Part shown: piece by piece, positions 54,291 to 55,839 of the stretch
Layout of the letters: the number at the start of each line of letters is the position of its first letter
Position numbering within the stretch: position 1 is the first letter of the stretch
Assembly: GCF_003333305.1 (NCBI RefSeq)
Contig: NZ_QOLD01000035.1
Span: 1-55,839 of the forward strand
DNA from: Candidatus Colwellia aromaticivorans
GTDB lineage: Bacteria > Pseudomonadota > Gammaproteobacteria > Enterobacterales > Alteromonadaceae
Direction: 5' to 3'
Length of the DNA stretch: 55,839 nt
The notes under the pieces: model-generated
Seen by the model: only the letters and a program-made list of their open reading frames with translations
Told to the model about the DNA's origin: nothing
The model's database searches: none
Made by a program: the position numbers and the translations under genes

Positions 54291-54316
54291 GGCCGATTCA
54301 TTACGAATCGGCCTTT
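54288..54316 (-). terminator. Terminator hairpin downstream of the tRNA relic
   Basis: AAAGGCCGATTC and GAATCGGCCTTT, perfect 12-bp stem with a 5-base loop; on the minus strand a T-run follows. It lies 24 bp after the tRNA-like 3' end, the usual arrangement for a tRNA transcript. Confidence 0.85.
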
Positions 54317-54339
54317 AAATATCTATTTATATAAGTTTA

Positions 54340-54419
54340 GTGGCTTGGGGGGACTTGCCCCCCCCCACAACCTAAGTCACCAGCCCCTCAAGAGGGTTTG
54401 CAAATAAAAGGTAAACCAC
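54340..54419 (-). pseudogene. tRNA-Leu(GAG)-like relic
   Basis: On the minus strand GTGGTTT (54413-54419) can pair with AAGCCAC (54340-54346). Between them are TTGAGGG (anticodon loop of tRNA-Leu with GAG), a variable arm GGTGACTTAGGTTGTG of class II size, and a T-arm GGGGG..CAAGTCCCCC in which the T-loop TTC has become GGC. The D-arm region is degenerate, the anticodon stem does not pair well on its 5' side, and CCA reads CTA. The 3' half is recognisably tRNA; the whole is probably non-functional. A covariance-model scan would settle it. Confidence 0.45.
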
Positions 54420-54580
54420 GCAAATACAAACACTTAGCACACAAACCACAACTTGCTCATTTAAAAAAGCAAGCAGTACCAATCATTTGAGATCAATAAC
54501 TTACATCTGAATTAGCAACCAAAATATTCAATAGCTTTGCTTATCATTAAAGTATTTTTATTTGTTAACTTTAGCTTATC

Positions 54581-55570
54581 TTACTTAATACCCTCGATAA
54601 GGTTTATCGTATCTTGGTAGCATTCTTTGCAAAAACTAGTAAAAGCTTTGAGCTCGTTTCCAACGTGATATAACGGTACTCCAACAGTAGGTGCTTCATG
54701 TTTAGCACTGTATCTAGAAAGGATGGCGATATAATCTAGCCTACGTGTGGCAGGTATCACAAGAGGAGCAAAACCTGCTCTCAGTAAAATAAGGTTCGCT
54801 ATTAAACGTGCAATACGCCCATTTCCATCCCAAAAAGGGTGTATCTGACCAAAGATTAAATGAGCTGTAGCATACATAGTGATCGCTTCATCAATGCCGT
54901 GAGGATGACATGACTCAATGTACTCGACTAAAGCAACTATAAGTTTTGGCACATCAAAGGGTCGTGAGTACGCGTGGTATACTCTTGAGTTATTTTCAAG
55001 CAATAAGTAGGTTCCATTAGGTACGACTTTGAAGTTTCCATAAGGTTTATCTATATCGAATATAACATCAGTCTGAACGGCTTTATGTAGTTGCTTGATT
55101 TTATTTACAGTCAGCTCACTACTGATCATATCGTAAAGCAAGTCGATAGCTGTCGCATGTCCCATTACTTCTTTATGATCTTTTAAAGGCTTACCCGATA
55201 CGGTTAAGCCTTCGTTTAATATAAACTGAGTTTCACCTAAATTTAGCGTATTACCCTCAAGTGCTGTTGAATTGTGCGTCCACATAGTACGCAACATGCT
55301 CAGTAGCTCTTGCTGTTTTGAGCTAGGTAAGTCCTCTAAGAATTTAAAGGTCGGTTTACTCTTTTGGGGTATATTTACGTATTTACGAGCCTTTCGTTCG
55401 CCCGTTATTAAAACTAACCCCTTTTTAGCAGCACTATTCAGCCACCGTTGTACTGTACGATTATCAACTTGGAAGTCTATTGCAGTTTTAATATCACTGA
55501 TAGTCACAGATTTTTTGGCAGAACTTATGTAATTTAACACTAGTTCTTTTTCAATATTATTTTGTCGCAT
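54581..55570 (-). CDS. Fic family protein with N-terminal winged helix
   Basis: 329 residues. An N-terminal winged helix-turn-helix (about 5-65), a linker, an inhibitory-helix motif STALEG (101-106, the [S/T]xxxE[G/N] signature placed N-terminal to the Fic core, so class II), and the Fic core with HPFWDGNGRIAR (catalytic His about 244), which AMPylates protein targets. A C-terminal helical part follows. The start codon lies inside a tandem repeat that looks like operators, suggesting autorepression through the winged helix. No antitoxin gene is adjacent. Isolated beside mobile-element debris, it is probably accessory DNA. Confidence 0.88.
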   Translation of the reverse strand: MRQNNIEKELVLNYISSAKKSVTISDIKTAIDFQVDNRTVQRWLNSAAKKGLVLITGERKARKYVNIPQKSKPTFKFLEDLPSSKQQELLSMLRTMWTHNSTALEGNTLNLGETQFILNEGLTVSGKPLKDHKEVMGHATAIDLLYDMISSELTVNKIKQLHKAVQTDVIFDIDKPYGNFKVVPNGTYLLLENNSRVYHAYSRPFDVPKLIVALVEYIESCHPHGIDEAITMYATAHLIFGQIHPFWDGNGRIARLIANLILLRAGFAPLVIPATRRLDYIAILSRYSAKHEAPTVGVPLYHVGNELKAFTSFCKECYQDTINLIEGIK

Positions 55571-55653
55571 AAGAACTTTTATCGGACAACTATCAATTTA
55601 TACGGCATTGTCGCATAAAGAATTTTATTGGACAAGTTTTGTTTTATACGACA
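55562..55653. promoter_or_regulatory. Two tandem 46-bp repeats over the fic start
   Basis: 55562-55607 and 55608-55653 match at 36 of 46 positions. Each begins with a 28-bp dyad (TTGTCGCATAA ... TTTTAT.GGACAA) and ends with a half-site TTTATACG.CA. The fic ATG (55568-55570) lies inside the first dyad. The layout fits a multi-site operator bound by a dimeric winged-helix protein, most simply Fic itself. Confidence 0.7.
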
Positions 55654-55712
55654 TCAGGTTCACAAAAATGACTGTCTTTTAATCGTTCATGAAATTAACT
55701 AGCAACCAAACG

Positions 55713-55839
55713 ATCGAGTAGGGTGAGGCTCATGCCTCATCCCTCTCACAGAACCGTACGTACGGACCTCGTATACGGCTCATGCAATTTACTATTTCTC
55801 ATCACTTTGATCAGTAATAAGAAGCGAGAACGCCTGTTT
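55713..55839 (-). mobile_element. Group II intron copy C, 3' end (runs off the right edge)
   Basis: Minus strand: the end of a maturase/reverse transcriptase frame (KQAFSLLITDQSDEK, stop), then domain V (55751-55781, identical to that of copy B), the domain VI stem GAGGC/GCCTC and the 3' end at about 55713. The open frame suggests this copy may still encode its protein. Confidence 0.78.

Noticed and set aside
55562..55653. CRISPR array or plasmid iterons
   Set aside because: Only two degenerate units with no spacers and no Rep or Cas gene; the position over a start codon fits an operator better.

Overview
The window looks like chromosome of a marine, low-GC gammaproteobacterium of the Alteromonadales (Colwellia/Thalassotalea-like). 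The basis is protein character, AT-rich codon use, TonB-dependent uptake, many SDR enzymes, dispersed palindromic repeats and group II introns placed behind terminators. This placement is from reading, not from a database search.

Layout. (1) 1-487: 5' part of a group II intron on the minus strand, inserted just behind a terminator. (2) 605-15046, minus strand: two tandem membrane-anchored GH3 glycosidases, a GH2 glycosidase, KDG kinase, an SDR, an RND efflux pump with its adaptor, and a sugar-dehydrogenase-like SDR. (3) 15289-27531, plus strand: a long catabolic run made of an SDR, an aberrant Nramp-fold transporter, mannonate dehydratase, uronate isomerase, a RraA-like protein, then a Weimberg (oxidative D-xylose) set: xylonate dehydratase, lactonase, SDR, 2-keto-3-deoxyxylonate dehydratase and 2-oxoglutarate semialdehyde dehydrogenase. 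(4) 27.6-28.8 kb: non-coding, repeat-rich. (5) 28787-38098, minus strand: a nine-gene NapA-like periplasmic molybdoenzyme respiratory cluster, with a divergent thioredoxin-fold/DsbD-alpha fusion gene and a perfect FNR box between them. The block is bracketed by a 53-bp inverted repeat (28228-28280 / 41012-41064). (6) 41080-43526: two small unknown genes and a homocysteine S-methyltransferase. (7) 44085-49061, minus strand: a deoxy-aldonate (L-rhamnonate/L-fuconate type) diketo-hydrolase pathway and a QseBC-like two-component system. (8) 49170-50034: an ORF-deleted group II intron. (9) 50089-52485: a TonB-dependent receptor. (10) 52.9-55.8 kb: debris, comprising a decayed FAD/Fe-S D-lactate dehydrogenase, a tRNA-Leu(GAG)-like relic with its terminator, a Fic gene with tandem operator-like repeats, and the 3' end of a third group II intron.

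How it fits together. Glycosidases, TonB receptor, glucuronate branch (UxaC, UxuA, KdgK), xylose branch (Weimberg) and 6-deoxyaldonate branch would together use a polymer containing uronic acid, xylose and a deoxyhexose. Ulvan fits best and glucuronoxylan partly, but no polysaccharide lyase, sulfatase or xylanase is present. No canonical sugar transporter and no dedicated sugar regulator is encoded. The Nramp-like protein is therefore the leading inner-membrane candidate, and a recurring 12-mer (TACTTTTTTAAC) in several intergenic regions may be the operator of an off-window regulator. The Nap-like cluster (no NapB or NapD; diheme cytochrome, FixH-like protein, second membrane Fe-S protein, membrane hemerythrin and five-heme NapC) is the best candidate for an undescribed respiratory system.
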